Source: Allohoeflea poritis (GTDB lineage Bacteria; Pseudomonadota; Alphaproteobacteria; Rhizobiales; Rhizobiaceae). From it: 64,000 nucleotides of DNA. Below are positions 1 through 11,203 of this stretch, one piece after another; the stretch's first letter is position 1, and every line of letters begins with the position of its first letter. The DNA lies in assembly GCF_027889715.1 (NCBI RefSeq), contig NZ_JAPJZH010000003.1, forward strand, positions 62,001 to 126,000, written 5' to 3'. A program made the translations under genes and the position numbers. The notes under the pieces were generated by a model. The model ran no database searches and was not told where the DNA came from. It saw only the letters and a program-made list of their open reading frames with translations.

Positions 1-463
1 ATTCGATCAGGCTTACGGCGCCGGAGGGCAACTGCCCCATTGTGCCGATCACTTCCGGATGACCGGCATGGCCGATCAGGATCACATGCCTGCCGAGGCG
101 CTGGTGGCGCATGGCCTGCTTGTGAACCTTGGATACCAGCGGACAGGTTGCGTCGAGATAGAACAGGTTCCGGGCCGCGGCGTCGGCCGGAACCGACTTC
201 GGCACGCCATGGGCCGAGAAGATCACCGGCTGGCCGCTGTGTTCGGGCGGAATTTCGTCCAGTTCCTCGACAAAGACGGCGCCCCGCTCGCGCAGGCCCT
301 CGACGACATAACGGTTGTGAACGATCTCGTGCCGGACATAGACCGGCGCTCCGTATTTCTTCAGCGCCAGGACAACGATCTGGATAGCGCGGTCAACGCC
401 GGCGCAAAAACCGCGCGGGCCGCACAGGCGGATGGTCAATGGTGGCTTCGAAAGCTTGGTCAT
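1..463 (-). CDS. ispH: 4-hydroxy-3-methylbut-2-enyl diphosphate reductase (partial)
   Basis: Only the first 154 residues lie in the window; the rest runs off the left edge. IspH is the last enzyme of the MEP isoprenoid pathway, a cytosolic [4Fe-4S] enzyme that reduces HMBPP to IPP and DMAPP. Visible family motifs are [10 protein letters not shown] with the first cluster cysteine (C20), [11 protein letters not shown] with the second (C107), and the [11 protein letters not shown] segment. It is last in this part of the cox run, 75 bp after surf1, a gene order I recall from Rhizobiales. The ATG at 463 sits at the expected distance before the first motif. Identity is secure although the gene is incomplete. 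Confidence 0.95.
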   Translation of the reverse strand, partial: MTKLSKPPLTIRLCGPRGFCAGVDRAIQIVVLALKKYGAPVYVRHEIVHNRYVVEGLRERGAVFVEELDEIPPEHSGQPVIFSAHGVPKSVPADAAARNLFYLDATCPLVSKVHKQAMRHQRLGRHVILIGHAGHPEVIGTMGQLPSGAVSLIE

Positions 464-538
464 CGCTATTCCGAAATAGTCTGCAAAACTTGTAGAGCAA
501 GTGTTTCGATGAAGAAACACCCCGCCCCTATTTCGATC

Positions 539-1303
539 CTATCGCCGCAGCAGGCGCCACAGATATATGCCGGTAACGGCCAGCAGGGCCGCGGCCAGTC
601 CGAACCAGGTTATCGCATATTGCAGGTGATTGTTGGGCAGTGACACACGCGTGACGCCGCCCACAGGACCCGCCGCCGTCGCACCGTTTGTCGTCGCCGC
701 GTCGACAAAGAACGGCACAAGGCTTGTTTCGTCCAACCCCATGGCATCCGCCATGCCGGAGAAATCCTTCCAGTACCAGATGCGGTTCGCCGGCTCATTG
801 TCGGGTACAAGCCGTCCCGGCTTTTCCGAGAGCGGGTTACGGGCAAATCCGACGATTGATACCTGACCCCCGACCGGCTGCCAGTCGCGTTTCGCCGGAT
901 CTTTCATGTCATAGCGGACGAAACCGCGATTGACGAGAACGGTCCGTCCGTCGGCCAGTGTGAGCGGCGTATAGATATACCAGCCCGATTGCCCTTCATG
1001 GGTCGCCAGGTAATGCTGTTCGGCCTCGTGCAGGAACACGCCGTCCGCGCGCATGGGCATGTAGTCGACATCGCCGGAGCGTTCCCATTCGGCAAGAACC
1101 GCGTCAACGGGTTCCGGAGACCGGACCATGCGTTCTTCGATCGTGGCGAGCAGCCCCTCCTTCCAGGCAAGCCTGTTCAGTTGCCAATTGCCGAGCAGCA
1201 ACAGGAAGGCAAGTGCCGGAAGCGCAAAGGCCAGCACAACCGCCACGGAACGCCCACGGCCGGGTGCGGCAGCTTCAGGGGCTTTCGGCTTGTCGTCAGC
1301 CAT
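539..1303 (-). CDS. surf1: SURF1 family cytochrome oxidase assembly protein
   Basis: Surf1 is an inner-membrane factor for maturing the heme a3 site of cytochrome c oxidase subunit I. The 254-residue protein has the family layout: a transmembrane helix near the N-terminus (about residues 20-38), a large periplasmic domain with GNWQLNRLAWKE and VNRGFVRYD-type motifs, and a second helix at the C-terminus ending in a basic tail. I chose the ATG at 1303 over one at 1321, because the upstream one has no ribosome-binding site and would lengthen the overlap with the preceding gene. It overlaps the DUF983 gene by 8 bp, which suggests translational coupling within the cox operon. Confidence 0.93.
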   Translation of the reverse strand: MADDKPKAPEAAAPGRGRSVAVVLAFALPALAFLLLLGNWQLNRLAWKEGLLATIEERMVRSPEPVDAVLAEWERSGDVDYMPMRADGVFLHEAEQHYLATHEGQSGWYIYTPLTLADGRTVLVNRGFVRYDMKDPAKRDWQPVGGQVSIVGFARNPLSEKPGRLVPDNEPANRIWYWKDFSGMADAMGLDETSLVPFFVDAATTNGATAAGPVGGVTRVSLPNNHLQYAITWFGLAAALLAVTGIYLWRLLRR

Positions 1304-1682
1304 TGTCGAGTTCGCCCTCATGGGCGTTGTTCTTGTATTGCAGGGTGATCAGCACACCCTTAAGGGCGCGCAGCAGCAGCAGGCAGAGGCCCGCACTCAA
1401 CGGGATCCATATGAGCAGATGAAGCCACAGAGGCGGCGAAAAGGAGACCTCCGCCCACAGCGCAAGGCCGACCACAAGGAAACCGATCAGCAGAATGACA
1501 AAGACGGCAGGACCGTCTCCGGCATCGGCAAAGCCGTAATCCAGGCCGCAATTCGGACAGGACGTCCCGACCTTGATATAGCCGTCGAACAGCCGGCCCT
1601 TGCCGCAGCGCGGACAGCGACCGAAGATGCCGGCGCGGTACGGATCCACCGGCGGATATTGTCTGCTGTCGTCAGTGCTCAT
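1296..1682 (-). CDS. DUF983 family membrane protein
   Basis: A 128-residue protein with two CxxC pairs near the N-terminus (CPRCGKGRLF and CPNCGLDYG, about residues 23-45) forming a probable zinc or iron knuckle, followed by two hydrophobic helices (about 60-80 and 87-107). This is the DUF983 architecture. In Rhizobiales the gene lies between ctaE and surf1, as here, which suggests a part in oxidase assembly, but no biochemical function is established that I know of. A GGAG ribosome-binding site lies 9 nt before the ATG at 1682. It starts 72 bp after ctaE ends. Confidence 0.88.
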   Translation of the reverse strand: MSTDDSRQYPPVDPYRAGIFGRCPRCGKGRLFDGYIKVGTSCPNCGLDYGFADAGDGPAVFVILLIGFLVVGLALWAEVSFSPPLWLHLLIWIPLSAGLCLLLLRALKGVLITLQYKNNAHEGELDNG

Positions 1683-1754
1683 GCAGCGGCTCCAAAGAAA
1701 TGGGGGCGCACGCGTCAGGCGCGGCGCCCCCTCCCAAAATGCATGCCGCTTTCG

Positions 1755-2633
1755 TCAGTGCGCGGCGATCTCTGCGCCCCAGGAGGCCCAGATGTAGATG
1801 CTGAAGAACAGGAACAGCCATACCACGTCAACAAAGTGCCAGTACCAGGCCGCGGCCTCGAAGCCGAAATGCTTCTTCGGCGTGAAATCCCCGGCAGCCG
1901 CACGGATCAGGCAGACGATCAGGAAGATGGTGCCGACCAGAACGTGGAAACCATGGAAACCGGTGGCCATGAAGAAGGTGGCGCCATAGATCGAATCCCG
2001 GAAGGCAAACGGGGCGTGAACGTATTCGTAGTATTGGACGCAGGAGAACAGGACACCCAGCACAACCGTCAGCACCAGGCCCGTCACCAGCCCGCGCCGA
2101 TCATCATGCAACAGCGCATGGTGCGCCCAGGTCACCGTCGTTCCGGACAGAAGCAGGATGATCGTGTTGTAGAGCGGCAGGTGCATCGGATCCAGCACCT
2201 CGATGCCGACCGGTGGCCATTGTCCGCCCGTATGTTCGACACGGGCGACCTGCGCTGCCTCTCCTGCAAAGATCGCGGCGTCGAAGAAAGCCCAGAACCA
2301 GGCGACGAAGAACATCACCTCGGAGGCGATGAACATGATCATGCCATAGCGCAGATGCAGCGACACGACCCGCGTATGGTGACCTTCGTGGCTTTCCTTG
2401 ATGCAATCCGACCACCACCCGAACATCGTGTAGAGGACGATGGCAAGGCCGATGAAGAACAGCCAGGGATTGGCCGCTTCGATGCCGAATATCTCCAGCG
2501 ACCCGCCTGCCAGGTAGCGCATGTAGACGATGCCGCCGATGGCCATAATCAAAGCGCCGACCGAGCCGATGAACGGCCACGGGCTGGGATCGATTATGTG
2601 ATAATCATGCTGCTTTTGATGCGCATCAGCCAT
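1755..2633 (-). CDS. ctaE: Cytochrome c oxidase subunit III
   Basis: Subunit III of the aa3-type oxidase, a 292-residue integral membrane protein with about seven helices. Family signatures include HDYHIIDPSPWP at the N-terminus, the EVMFFVAWFWAFF helix with its conserved glutamate, HHALLHDDR and a C-terminal WYWHFVDVVWLF helix. It binds lipid and supports proton uptake and stability of subunit I. I used the ATG at 2633; a TTG two codons upstream is also open but needs no separate explanation. It follows ctaG by 56 bp in the cox operon. Confidence 0.97.
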   Translation of the reverse strand: MADAHQKQHDYHIIDPSPWPFIGSVGALIMAIGGIVYMRYLAGGSLEIFGIEAANPWLFFIGLAIVLYTMFGWWSDCIKESHEGHHTRVVSLHLRYGMIMFIASEVMFFVAWFWAFFDAAIFAGEAAQVARVEHTGGQWPPVGIEVLDPMHLPLYNTIILLLSGTTVTWAHHALLHDDRRGLVTGLVLTVVLGVLFSCVQYYEYVHAPFAFRDSIYGATFFMATGFHGFHVLVGTIFLIVCLIRAAAGDFTPKKHFGFEAAAWYWHFVDVVWLFLFFSIYIWASWGAEIAAH

Positions 2634-2689
2634 TTTCAAGTCCCCGAACTACCTTTTCCTTACGGCTGCAATCTGCTGCAGCATCGTTT

Positions 2690-3289
2690 CTAAAGCCTGT
2701 CCTTGTCGTCCGCTTCGCCGGTCACGGCCTCGGCCACCGGCTTTTCCGTGTCCAGCGGATAGAACGTGTAGGACAGCGTTATCGCGTTGATATTCTTCGT
2801 TTCCGGCGCGTCGACGATCGCCGGGTCGACAAAAAAGACGACCGGCATGTCGAGGCTTTCGCCCGGCGCCAGTTCCGTTTCGGTGAAGCAGAAGCATTCG
2901 ACCTTGTTGAAATAGGCGCCCGCCGACTGCGGCGTGACATTGAATGTCGCCTGCCCGGAGCTTGCGGCGCTTCCGACATTCAGGGCCACGTAGGATGCCT
3001 GCTTCGTCTCGCCGATACGCAATACGACTTCGCGCTCAACCGGTTTGAAGTCCCAGCCCAGTCCACCCGCCGTATTGGCGTCGAAACGGACCGTGATCTT
3101 GCGATCGAGAATCGTGTCCGAATATTGCTCGGCGCGCTGTGTCGTGCCGCCATAGCCGGTCACCTGGCAGAAAAGCTGATAGAGCGGAACCGCAGCATAG
3201 GACATGCCGGCCATCGCGACGACAACGCCGACGCACGCTGCCGGGACACGCCAGTTGCCTTTGTTCTTGTTGGTTCCGCTATCGCTCAT
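2690..3289 (-). CDS. ctaG: Cytochrome c oxidase assembly protein CtaG/Cox11 (CuB insertion)
   Basis: Cox11/CtaG delivers copper to the CuB site of subunit I. The 199-residue protein has a short cytoplasmic N-terminus, one membrane anchor (about residues 15-35) and a periplasmic immunoglobulin-like domain. The copper-binding CFCF motif is present ([15 protein letters not shown], about residues 130-144), as are the conserved [17 protein letters not shown] segment after the anchor and the VFFVDPAI strand. It lies 11 bp after the small coxF gene. Length and motifs match the family exactly. Confidence 0.97.
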   Translation of the reverse strand: MSDSGTNKNKGNWRVPAACVGVVVAMAGMSYAAVPLYQLFCQVTGYGGTTQRAEQYSDTILDRKITVRFDANTAGGLGWDFKPVEREVVLRIGETKQASYVALNVGSAASSGQATFNVTPQSAGAYFNKVECFCFTETELAPGESLDMPVVFFVDPAIVDAPETKNINAITLSYTFYPLDTEKPVAEAVTGEADDKDRL

Positions 3290-3300
3290 CGCACAACCCG

Positions 3301-3459
3301 TTATAGCGCCCGGTCAAGTATGGCCGGGCCGAACTTGACGATCGTTGCGACGTAGAAGAGCACCACAAGCGCTGCAAGCACGAGCGCAAGGGCAATCGAA
3401 CGGCGGCGGCGGGCACGCTTCTGCTGGTCGGTGAGATCCACGCGTTCAATCATGCTCAT
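3301..3459 (-). CDS. coxF: CoxF-like small membrane protein of the cox operon
   Basis: A 52-residue single-pass protein: a short acidic/basic N-terminus ([17 protein letters not shown]) followed by one helix (about residues 21-40) and a short tail. It lies exactly where rhizobial genomes carry a tiny coxF gene between ctaB and ctaG. Its start overlaps the ctaB stop as ATGA (3456-3459), the usual sign of coupling. The positively charged segment before the helix predicts a cytoplasmic N-terminus. The product is too short for a firm family call; position and pattern carry the annotation. A second ATG two codons downstream (3453) is also possible. Confidence 0.75.
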   Translation of the reverse strand: MSMIERVDLTDQQKRARRRRSIALALVLAALVVLFYVATIVKFGPAILDRAL

Positions 3460-4391
3460 GCTCCGGCACCCTGGGTCAGGCCGTCGACGAGCAGTGTGGC
3501 AAACAGGGCGAACAGGTAGATCAACGAGAATCCGAACATTGCCTTGGCCGGCTTCATCTTCTCGTCCGCCGGGCTCATGCGCAGCACCTTGTAGGCGTAC
3601 CAGACAAAGCCCAGCCCCAATCCGGTCGCAAGGATGCCGTAAGCGGCGCTGGCGAAGCCCATCCAATAGGGCAGAACGCCGACCAGCGCCGTGATGATCG
3701 CATAGACAAAGATCTGCCGCTTGGTGGATTTCACGCCTGCAACATTCGGCAGCATCGGAACCCCGGCCTTGTGGTAGTCGCCCTGCTTGAAAAGCGCCAG
3801 CGCCCAGAAATGCGGCGGCGTCCACAGAAAGATCATCAGGAACAGGACGAAGCTCTCCCACGAGACCGAACCGGTGACACAGGCCCAGCCGATCATCGGA
3901 GGCAGCGCGCCGGCGGCACCGCCGATGACGATGTTCTGCGGCGTCGAGCGCTTCAGCCACATCGTGTAGATCACGACGTAGAAGAAAATCGTGAAAGCAA
4001 GCAGCGCGGCTGAAAGCCAGTTGACCAGCAATCCGAGTGTCAGGATCGAAAACGCCGAAAGCACCAGGCCGAAGGCAAGCGCCTCGGAGGGTCCGACCCG
4101 ACCGGCCGGAACGGGACGCGATGCGGTCCGCGACATGACGGCGTCAATGTCGGCATCGTACCACATGTTCAGCGCGCCCGAAGCGCCGGCACCAACGGCT
4201 ATGCACAGGATGGAGACCATGCCGAGGAAGGGATGGATCGTACCGGGGGCAATGATCATGCCCACGAAGGCGGTAAACACCACCAGCGACATGACGCGCG
4301 GCTTCAGAAGCGCGAAATAATCGCCGGGCTCGGCCTGGGAAAGGCCGAGTTCCGCTCCGTTCAATGCGCCCTGTTCGCCGGTTATCGCCAT
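3456..4391 (-). CDS. ctaB: Protoheme IX farnesyltransferase (heme O synthase)
   Basis: CtaB/Cox10 transfers farnesyl from farnesyl diphosphate to heme b, giving heme O, the precursor of heme a for the oxidase encoded around it. The 311-residue UbiA-superfamily membrane protein has the first aspartate-rich motif [12 protein letters not shown] followed by [10 protein letters not shown] (about residues 75-97), several hydrophobic helices and the [17 protein letters not shown] loop typical of heme O synthases. It lies between ctaD (71 bp gap) and coxF (4 bp overlap). It is one of several prenyl-using enzymes in this window. Confidence 0.97.
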   Translation of the reverse strand: MAITGEQGALNGAELGLSQAEPGDYFALLKPRVMSLVVFTAFVGMIIAPGTIHPFLGMVSILCIAVGAGASGALNMWYDADIDAVMSRTASRPVPAGRVGPSEALAFGLVLSAFSILTLGLLVNWLSAALLAFTIFFYVVIYTMWLKRSTPQNIVIGGAAGALPPMIGWACVTGSVSWESFVLFLMIFLWTPPHFWALALFKQGDYHKAGVPMLPNVAGVKSTKRQIFVYAIITALVGVLPYWMGFASAAYGILATGLGLGFVWYAYKVLRMSPADEKMKPAKAMFGFSLIYLFALFATLLVDGLTQGAGA

Positions 4392-4462
4392 TGCTGTGAA
4401 CTTGATTTCCCGTTGTCGTTACAGGCAAGAGCCGCGTATGCGGCTCCGCCAATCGGATGTAT

Positions 4463-7013
<2,551 letters not shown>

Positions 7014-7381
7014 GACAATTCTCCCTCGAGCATACGCCGGCCGGTCTCGCGGAGGCGCATTTTTCCCTCTGATTGACTGCGCTTAAAATCATAGTTTAGA
7101 GCCAATCGCAACTGGCTGACAGACCTTTCGGTGCGACATTTTAAGCAATTGAACCGGCTAAATGCGCATGCCGCCTTGATATGCGCGTGCCGCATGTGCA
7201 AAAAAAGCCAAATTGATCAATCTGAAAATCCCTTCAATGCAGAGGGACCGTTCGCTGCGCGATTGTCGCCGCATTTGTGCACTAGGCCCGCCTCCGACAA
7301 GCCCGTAGGAACATGAACCTTCCAATTGCCAATGGGCGAATACACAATAACGCGAATGATTCGGGTAGCGCTGGAGCAAAC
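7014..7381. promoter_or_regulatory. Divergent intergenic region between ctaC and the IalB-like gene
   Basis: This 368 bp stretch is the only gap over 300 bases and must hold the cox operon promoter (minus) and the ialB-like promoter (plus). I see no gene in it. It contains an imperfect 13-bp direct repeat, ATGCGCATGCCGC at 7162-7174 and ATGCGCGTGCCGC at 7181-7193 (12 of 13 identical, starts 19 bp apart), and a 10-bp palindrome ATTGATCAAT at 7212-7221. The palindrome is too short to be an FNR box. No promoter hexamers stand out well enough to call. Confidence 0.4.
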
Positions 7382-7897
7382 ATGCCGCAACTGAAGAAAC
7401 TGAAACTTGCCGTCATTGCATTTGCGGTCTCGGCAATGGGTCTGACCGTATCGGCCGTCGCCCAGCAACCGGGAACCGTTCGTTCCAATCACGGGGCCTG
7501 GTCGATTGTATGCGACCAGCCGGCCGGCGCTTCCAGCGAGCAATGCGCTCTGATGCAGAACGTCATTGCCGAAGACCGTCCGGAAATCGGGCTTTCGGTG
7601 GTCGTGCTCAAGACCGCGGACAAGCAGGCACGTGTGCTGCGTGTGCTCGCGCCGCTCGGTGTGCTGCTTCCCAACGGTCTTGGACTGAATGTTGACGGCA
7701 AGGATATCGGAAGAGCCTATTTCGTACGCTGCTTCACTGATGGCTGCTATGCGGAGGTGATCCTCGAGGATGCATTGCTCAATACGCTCAAAGCAGGAAC
7801 GATCGCCACGTTCATCGTCTTTCAGACACCGGAGGAAGGGATCGGGATTCCTGTTGACCTTGCCGGCTTCACCGACGGTTTCGGCGCCCTGCCCTGA
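7382..7897 (+). CDS. Invasion-associated locus B (IalB) family protein
   Basis: A 171-residue exported protein with a signal peptide ending near VSAVAQQ and a soluble domain containing HGAWSIVCDQ and the paired cysteines of IalB-like proteins (SSEQCALMQ, VRCFTDGCYAE). IalB was named in Bartonella for a role in erythrocyte invasion, but homologues are common in free-living Rhizobiales, where their role is unclear, so no virulence function should be read from the name. I start at the ATG at 7382, with GGAG upstream and directly before the signal peptide. It is divergent from the cox operon and convergent with the next gene. Confidence 0.85.
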   Translation: MPQLKKLKLAVIAFAVSAMGLTVSAVAQQPGTVRSNHGAWSIVCDQPAGASSEQCALMQNVIAEDRPEIGLSVVVLKTADKQARVLRVLAPLGVLLPNGLGLNVDGKDIGRAYFVRCFTDGCYAEVILEDALLNTLKAGTIATFIVFQTPEEGIGIPVDLAGFTDGFGALP

Positions 7898-7912
7898 AGC
7901 ATGCGCACCCGG

Positions 7913-8371
7913 TCAGTCGGGATAGTTTTCCTTCATGTGCCGGTAGGCATCCGCCACGATCGCTTCGAGAACATCGAGATCAACATCCGACAGGCGTTTG
8001 ATGTAGAGGCAGGATTTGCCGGTCTTGTAGCGCCCGAGTCGTGACAACTGACGGTCATAGGCCGAAAAACCCGGCATGACATAGACCGTCAAGGCGGTCT
8101 TGCGGGGCGAGAATCCCGTTACCATCCACTGGGCGGAGCGGCCGTCCGCATAGGTGTAGGTGTAGGTTCCGAAGCCGATGATGGAAGAGCCCCACATGAC
8201 GGCATCCCGTCCGGTCACGCGGTTCATCATGTCCATCAGGACCTGACTGTCCGCGCGCTTCGCCTCATCCTCGATACCTGCCAGAAATGCATCCACGTCG
8301 CCGTTGCCCGGTCGCGTCTTCAGAGCGACGGTCCGTTTTGAAGATGTCGTCTTTCCCGATTTGTCAGCCAA
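7913..8371 (-). CDS. DUF1801 domain-containing protein
   Basis: A 152-residue cytosolic protein with the DUF1801 (YdhG-like) pattern: a helical N-terminal half with VDAFLAGIEDEAKRADSQ, then MWGSSIIGFGTYTYTYADGRS, a KTALTVYVMPGFSAYD strand and a C-terminal GKSCLYIKRLSDVD followed by a helix. This fold resembles a small ligand- or iron-binding domain, but I know of no assigned reaction. It faces the IalB-like gene tail to tail with 15 bp between stops and is divergent from tldD. Confidence 0.82.
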   Translation of the reverse strand: MADKSGKTTSSKRTVALKTRPGNGDVDAFLAGIEDEAKRADSQVLMDMMNRVTGRDAVMWGSSIIGFGTYTYTYADGRSAQWMVTGFSPRKTALTVYVMPGFSAYDRQLSRLGRYKTGKSCLYIKRLSDVDLDVLEAIVADAYRHMKENYPD

Positions 8372-8498
8372 GGCAAAGCCTCCCGGCGGCTCGCGTCGTC
8401 CTTCGCATTGGATATGAATGCGCTATACCATATATGGAGAACAGCATTTCCCGAAACAGGATGGCGCCGATTCGGCTCCATCGCATCCGGATGACGAT

Positions 8499-9914
8499 AT
8501 GAATACCGACTTGCTCAAGACCTTCGACTGCTCGGACGAGCGCGTATCGGAGATCGTGAAGAACAGCCTTGCCGGCGCAGATGATGGCGAGCTGTTCGTT
8601 GAACACGCCCAGATGGAAGCGCTCACCTTCGACGACGGAAGGCTGAAGGCCGGAAACTTCTCGTGCGATCAGGGTTTCGGTCTTCGCGCCGTTGCCGATG
8701 AGGCGGTCGGCTATGCCCATTCGGGCGATCTTTCGGAAGCCGCGCTGAAACGGGCAAGCGACGCGGTGGCCGCCGTGACGCGCGGTCACAGCGGCGCCTA
8801 TTCGGATGCGCCGGCTCGAACCAACAAGCACCTTTACGGCGAAGAAAACCCCATCGGCGCGCCGGCTTTTGCGGAAAAGGTGGCGCTGCTGCAAGAGGTC
8901 GACGGATACCTGCGCGGCAAGGACGAAAAGGTCCGGCAGGTGACGGCGTCCCTCGCCGCGGGCTGGCAGGTGGTCAACATATTGCGGGCTGACGGGCAGA
9001 TCCTGCGCGATATCCGGCCGCTCACGCGGCTCAATATCAGTGTCGTCGTCGGCGACGGCGACAGACAGGAAAGCGGCAGCTACGGAGCCGGCGGGCGGCG
9101 CGGTTTCGGCGCATTCATCGCCGAGGACAGCTGGCAGGCCGGCGCCGACGAGGCGCTGCGGCAGGCCCTCGTGAACCTTGAGGCAATCCCGGCGCCCGCA
9201 GGTACCCTCGATGTCGTACTGGGAGCCGGCTGGCCCGGCGTCATGCTGCACGAGGCCGTCGGCCACGGCCTCGAAGGCGACTTCAACCGCAAGAAAACAT
9301 CCGCTTTTGCCGGCCTCCTCGGCGAGCAGGTCGCTGCAAAGGGCGTGACGGTCGTCGACGACGGAACCATCAGCGAGCGGCGCGGGTCGCTGACGATGGA
9401 CGATGAAGGCACGCCCTCGGGCTACAATGTGCTCATCGAGGACGGAAAGTTGGTCGGCTACATGCAGGACCGCCAGAACGCGCGGCTGATGGGGATGGAG
9501 CCGACCGGAAACGGGCGGCGCCAGTCACATGCGCACCGGCCCATGCCGCGCATGACCAACACCTATATGCTTGGCGGCGACAAAACGCCGGAGGAAATCA
9601 TCGCTTCCGTCGACAAGGGCATATACGCCGTCTCCTTCGGCGGCGGTCAGGTCGACATCACCTCCGGAAAGTTCGTGTTCGGCTGCACGGAAGCCTATCT
9701 TATCGAGAACGGCAAGGTCGGCGCGCCGGTCAAGGGCGCAATGCTGATCGGCAATGGTCCGGACGCCATGCACAGGGTTTCGATGGTCGGAAACGACTCG
9801 AAACTCGATAACGGTATCGGAATGTGCGGCAAAGCAGGACAGAGTGTGCCCGTCGGCGTCGGCCAACCGCACCTGCGCATGGACCAGATGACCGTCGGCG
9901 GGACGCAGGCCTGA
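8499..9914 (+). CDS. tldD: Metalloprotease TldD
   Basis: TldD pairs with TldE (PmbA) to form a zinc metalloprotease that digests unfolded peptides and matures some modified peptides and toxins. The 471-residue length is the usual one. The zinc motif HEAVGHGLEGD (H251, E252, H256) and the further ligand cysteine in FGCTEAYLIENG are both present, along with GRRQSHAHRPMPRMTNTY. I start at the ATG at 8499; an upstream open extension to 8418 has no homologous sequence. No tldE/pmbA gene lies in this window, so its partner must be elsewhere. Confidence 0.95.
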   Translation: MNTDLLKTFDCSDERVSEIVKNSLAGADDGELFVEHAQMEALTFDDGRLKAGNFSCDQGFGLRAVADEAVGYAHSGDLSEAALKRASDAVAAVTRGHSGAYSDAPARTNKHLYGEENPIGAPAFAEKVALLQEVDGYLRGKDEKVRQVTASLAAGWQVVNILRADGQILRDIRPLTRLNISVVVGDGDRQESGSYGAGGRRGFGAFIAEDSWQAGADEALRQALVNLEAIPAPAGTLDVVLGAGWPGVMLHEAVGHGLEGDFNRKKTSAFAGLLGEQVAAKGVTVVDDGTISERRGSLTMDDEGTPSGYNVLIEDGKLVGYMQDRQNARLMGMEPTGNGRRQSHAHRPMPRMTNTYMLGGDKTPEEIIASVDKGIYAVSFGGGQVDITSGKFVFGCTEAYLIENGKVGAPVKGAMLIGNGPDAMHRVSMVGNDSKLDNGIGMCGKAGQSVPVGVGQPHLRMDQMTVGGTQA

Positions 9915-9935
9915 CCGGCATTCCGGTCCGGCCGG

Positions 9936-10559
9936 TTACGGATAAAGCCGCGTCTTCGTCCAGCCCCCGCCTTTGGACGAGCGTGTGAACACGATGCGGT
10001 CATGCAGCCGGAACTTGCGGTCATGCCAGAACTCGATCGACACGGGCGACAGCCGGAAGCCGGACCAGTATGGCGGCCTCGGAATCGCGCCGACCGGATA
10101 TTTGGCCGTGTATTCGGCAACCGATTTTTCCAGTGCGAAACGGCCCTCCAAAGGACGCGACTGTTTGGACGCCCAGGCGCCGATGCGGCTGCCGCGCGGC
10201 CGGCTTTCGAAATATTCGTCGGCCTCCTCGTCGCTGACCACGGAAACATCGCCGCGCAGCCGCACCTGGCGGCGCAGGGATTTCCAATGGAAACACATTG
10301 CCGCCTTTTTTGAGGCCAACAATTCAGTCCCCTTCTGACTTTCGAAATTGGTGTAGATGGTGAAGCCGCGTTCATCGAATCCCTTGAGCAGAACCATCCG
10401 CACATTCGGCAACCCGTCCTCGTCGACCGTAGCCAGCGACACGGCGGTGGGGTCGTTCAACTCGCTGTCCTGCGCGTCGGAAAGCCATTCGCCGAAAAGG
10501 TTGAGCGGCTCCTCGGAAAGGGTAAAATCATCTTTCGTTAACAATGTGTTGTTAGTCAT
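9936..10559 (-). CDS. pdxH: Pyridoxamine 5'-phosphate oxidase
   Basis: PdxH oxidises PNP or PMP to pyridoxal 5'-phosphate using FMN. The 207-residue protein shows the whole family pattern: [26 protein letters not shown]-type loop ([10 protein letters not shown]), [33 protein letters not shown], and the C-terminal signature [11 protein letters not shown] with a TRLYP end. A GTTAAC motif pair flanks its start codon (10537-10542 inside the gene and 10565-10571 just before it). It is convergent with tldD and divergent from the lipoprotein gene. Confidence 0.96.
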   Translation of the reverse strand: MTNNTLLTKDDFTLSEEPLNLFGEWLSDAQDSELNDPTAVSLATVDEDGLPNVRMVLLKGFDERGFTIYTNFESQKGTELLASKKAAMCFHWKSLRRQVRLRGDVSVVSDEEADEYFESRPRGSRIGAWASKQSRPLEGRFALEKSVAEYTAKYPVGAIPRPPYWSGFRLSPVSIEFWHDRKFRLHDRIVFTRSSKGGGWTKTRLYP

Positions 10560-10664
10560 TGTACGTTAACCGTCAGAACTGTTGAGTGGTTGTTTCGAGT
10601 GACCCAGTTGAAGCTTGTGTGTGTAGAGAACAGAAAATCGCGTGAGAGACAATCGGGTTCTTTC

Positions 10665-11063
10665 ATGGTTCGTGCTGTTCTGCTCACTGTGCTTGTCGCG
10701 GCATCGGGCTGCGTGAGTTCAGGCCTGGACCTCGGAGTCGAGGACAAGCCCGATACCAGCCTCTTGTCCGGTTCCATCGATCCTGCGGTCGACAGCTCTT
10801 CCGACGACATGATCATAGCCGACACCGTCGCCGAGGCAAAAATCAGACCGGGCCATGTTCAGGACATTCCGTGGAACAACGCAACAACCGGCAATTTCGG
10901 CTCGGTCAGCTTTATCCGCGAAAGCAGCTCCGTCGGAAAAGTCTGCCGCGACTTTATCGTCTCCAAGCACAGCTATGACGGCGTTGCGCAATATACCGGC
11001 GAAATCTGCCGCACCCGCCTGACCAAGTCCTGGTCGCTCAAATCGTTGAGCCAGCAGAGCTAG
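10665..11063 (+). CDS. Lipoprotein of the RT0821/Lpp0805 surface-protein type
   Basis: A 132-residue predicted lipoprotein: signal peptide MVRAVLLTVLVAASGC with a lipobox cysteine at residue 16. The body is a low-complexity acidic stretch followed by a small domain with WNNATTGNFGSVSFI, KVCRDFIVSKHSYDG, EICRTRLTKSW. This C-terminal pattern (small aromatic-polar domain with two cysteines) resembles the RT0821/Lpp0805 family of rickettsial and rhizobial surface lipoproteins, whose function is unknown. I prefer the ATG at 10665 to an upstream ATG at 10590, because only the former places a signal peptide at the N-terminus. Confidence 0.75.
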   Translation: MVRAVLLTVLVAASGCVSSGLDLGVEDKPDTSLLSGSIDPAVDSSSDDMIIADTVAEAKIRPGHVQDIPWNNATTGNFGSVSFIRESSSVGKVCRDFIVSKHSYDGVAQYTGEICRTRLTKSWSLKSLSQQS

Positions 11064-11203
11064 CCACCTTCCGGGCACGATACGGCAACATCGGGGCAGC
11101 GACGGAATCAAGCCTTTTTTCATAACTTGGCCCTAGAATCGACGACCTGTAGCAATGTTCCCTTGCCGACCGGTTCGGCGTCCGAGTTCAGGTGGGTCGT
11201 CCC

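Noticed and set aside
1128-2693. 521-codon plus-strand open frame over surf1, DUF983 and ctaE
   Set aside because: Overlaps three conserved minus-strand genes and is a shadow of them.
7212-7221. ATTGATCAAT as an FNR/FixK site near the cox operon
   Set aside because: The half-sites abut with no spacer. FNR-family sites need TTGA-N6-TCAA spacing.
8428-8437. CCATATATGG palindrome between DUF1801 and tldD
   Set aside because: Short and of a type common by chance; no regulator or conserved spacing supports it.
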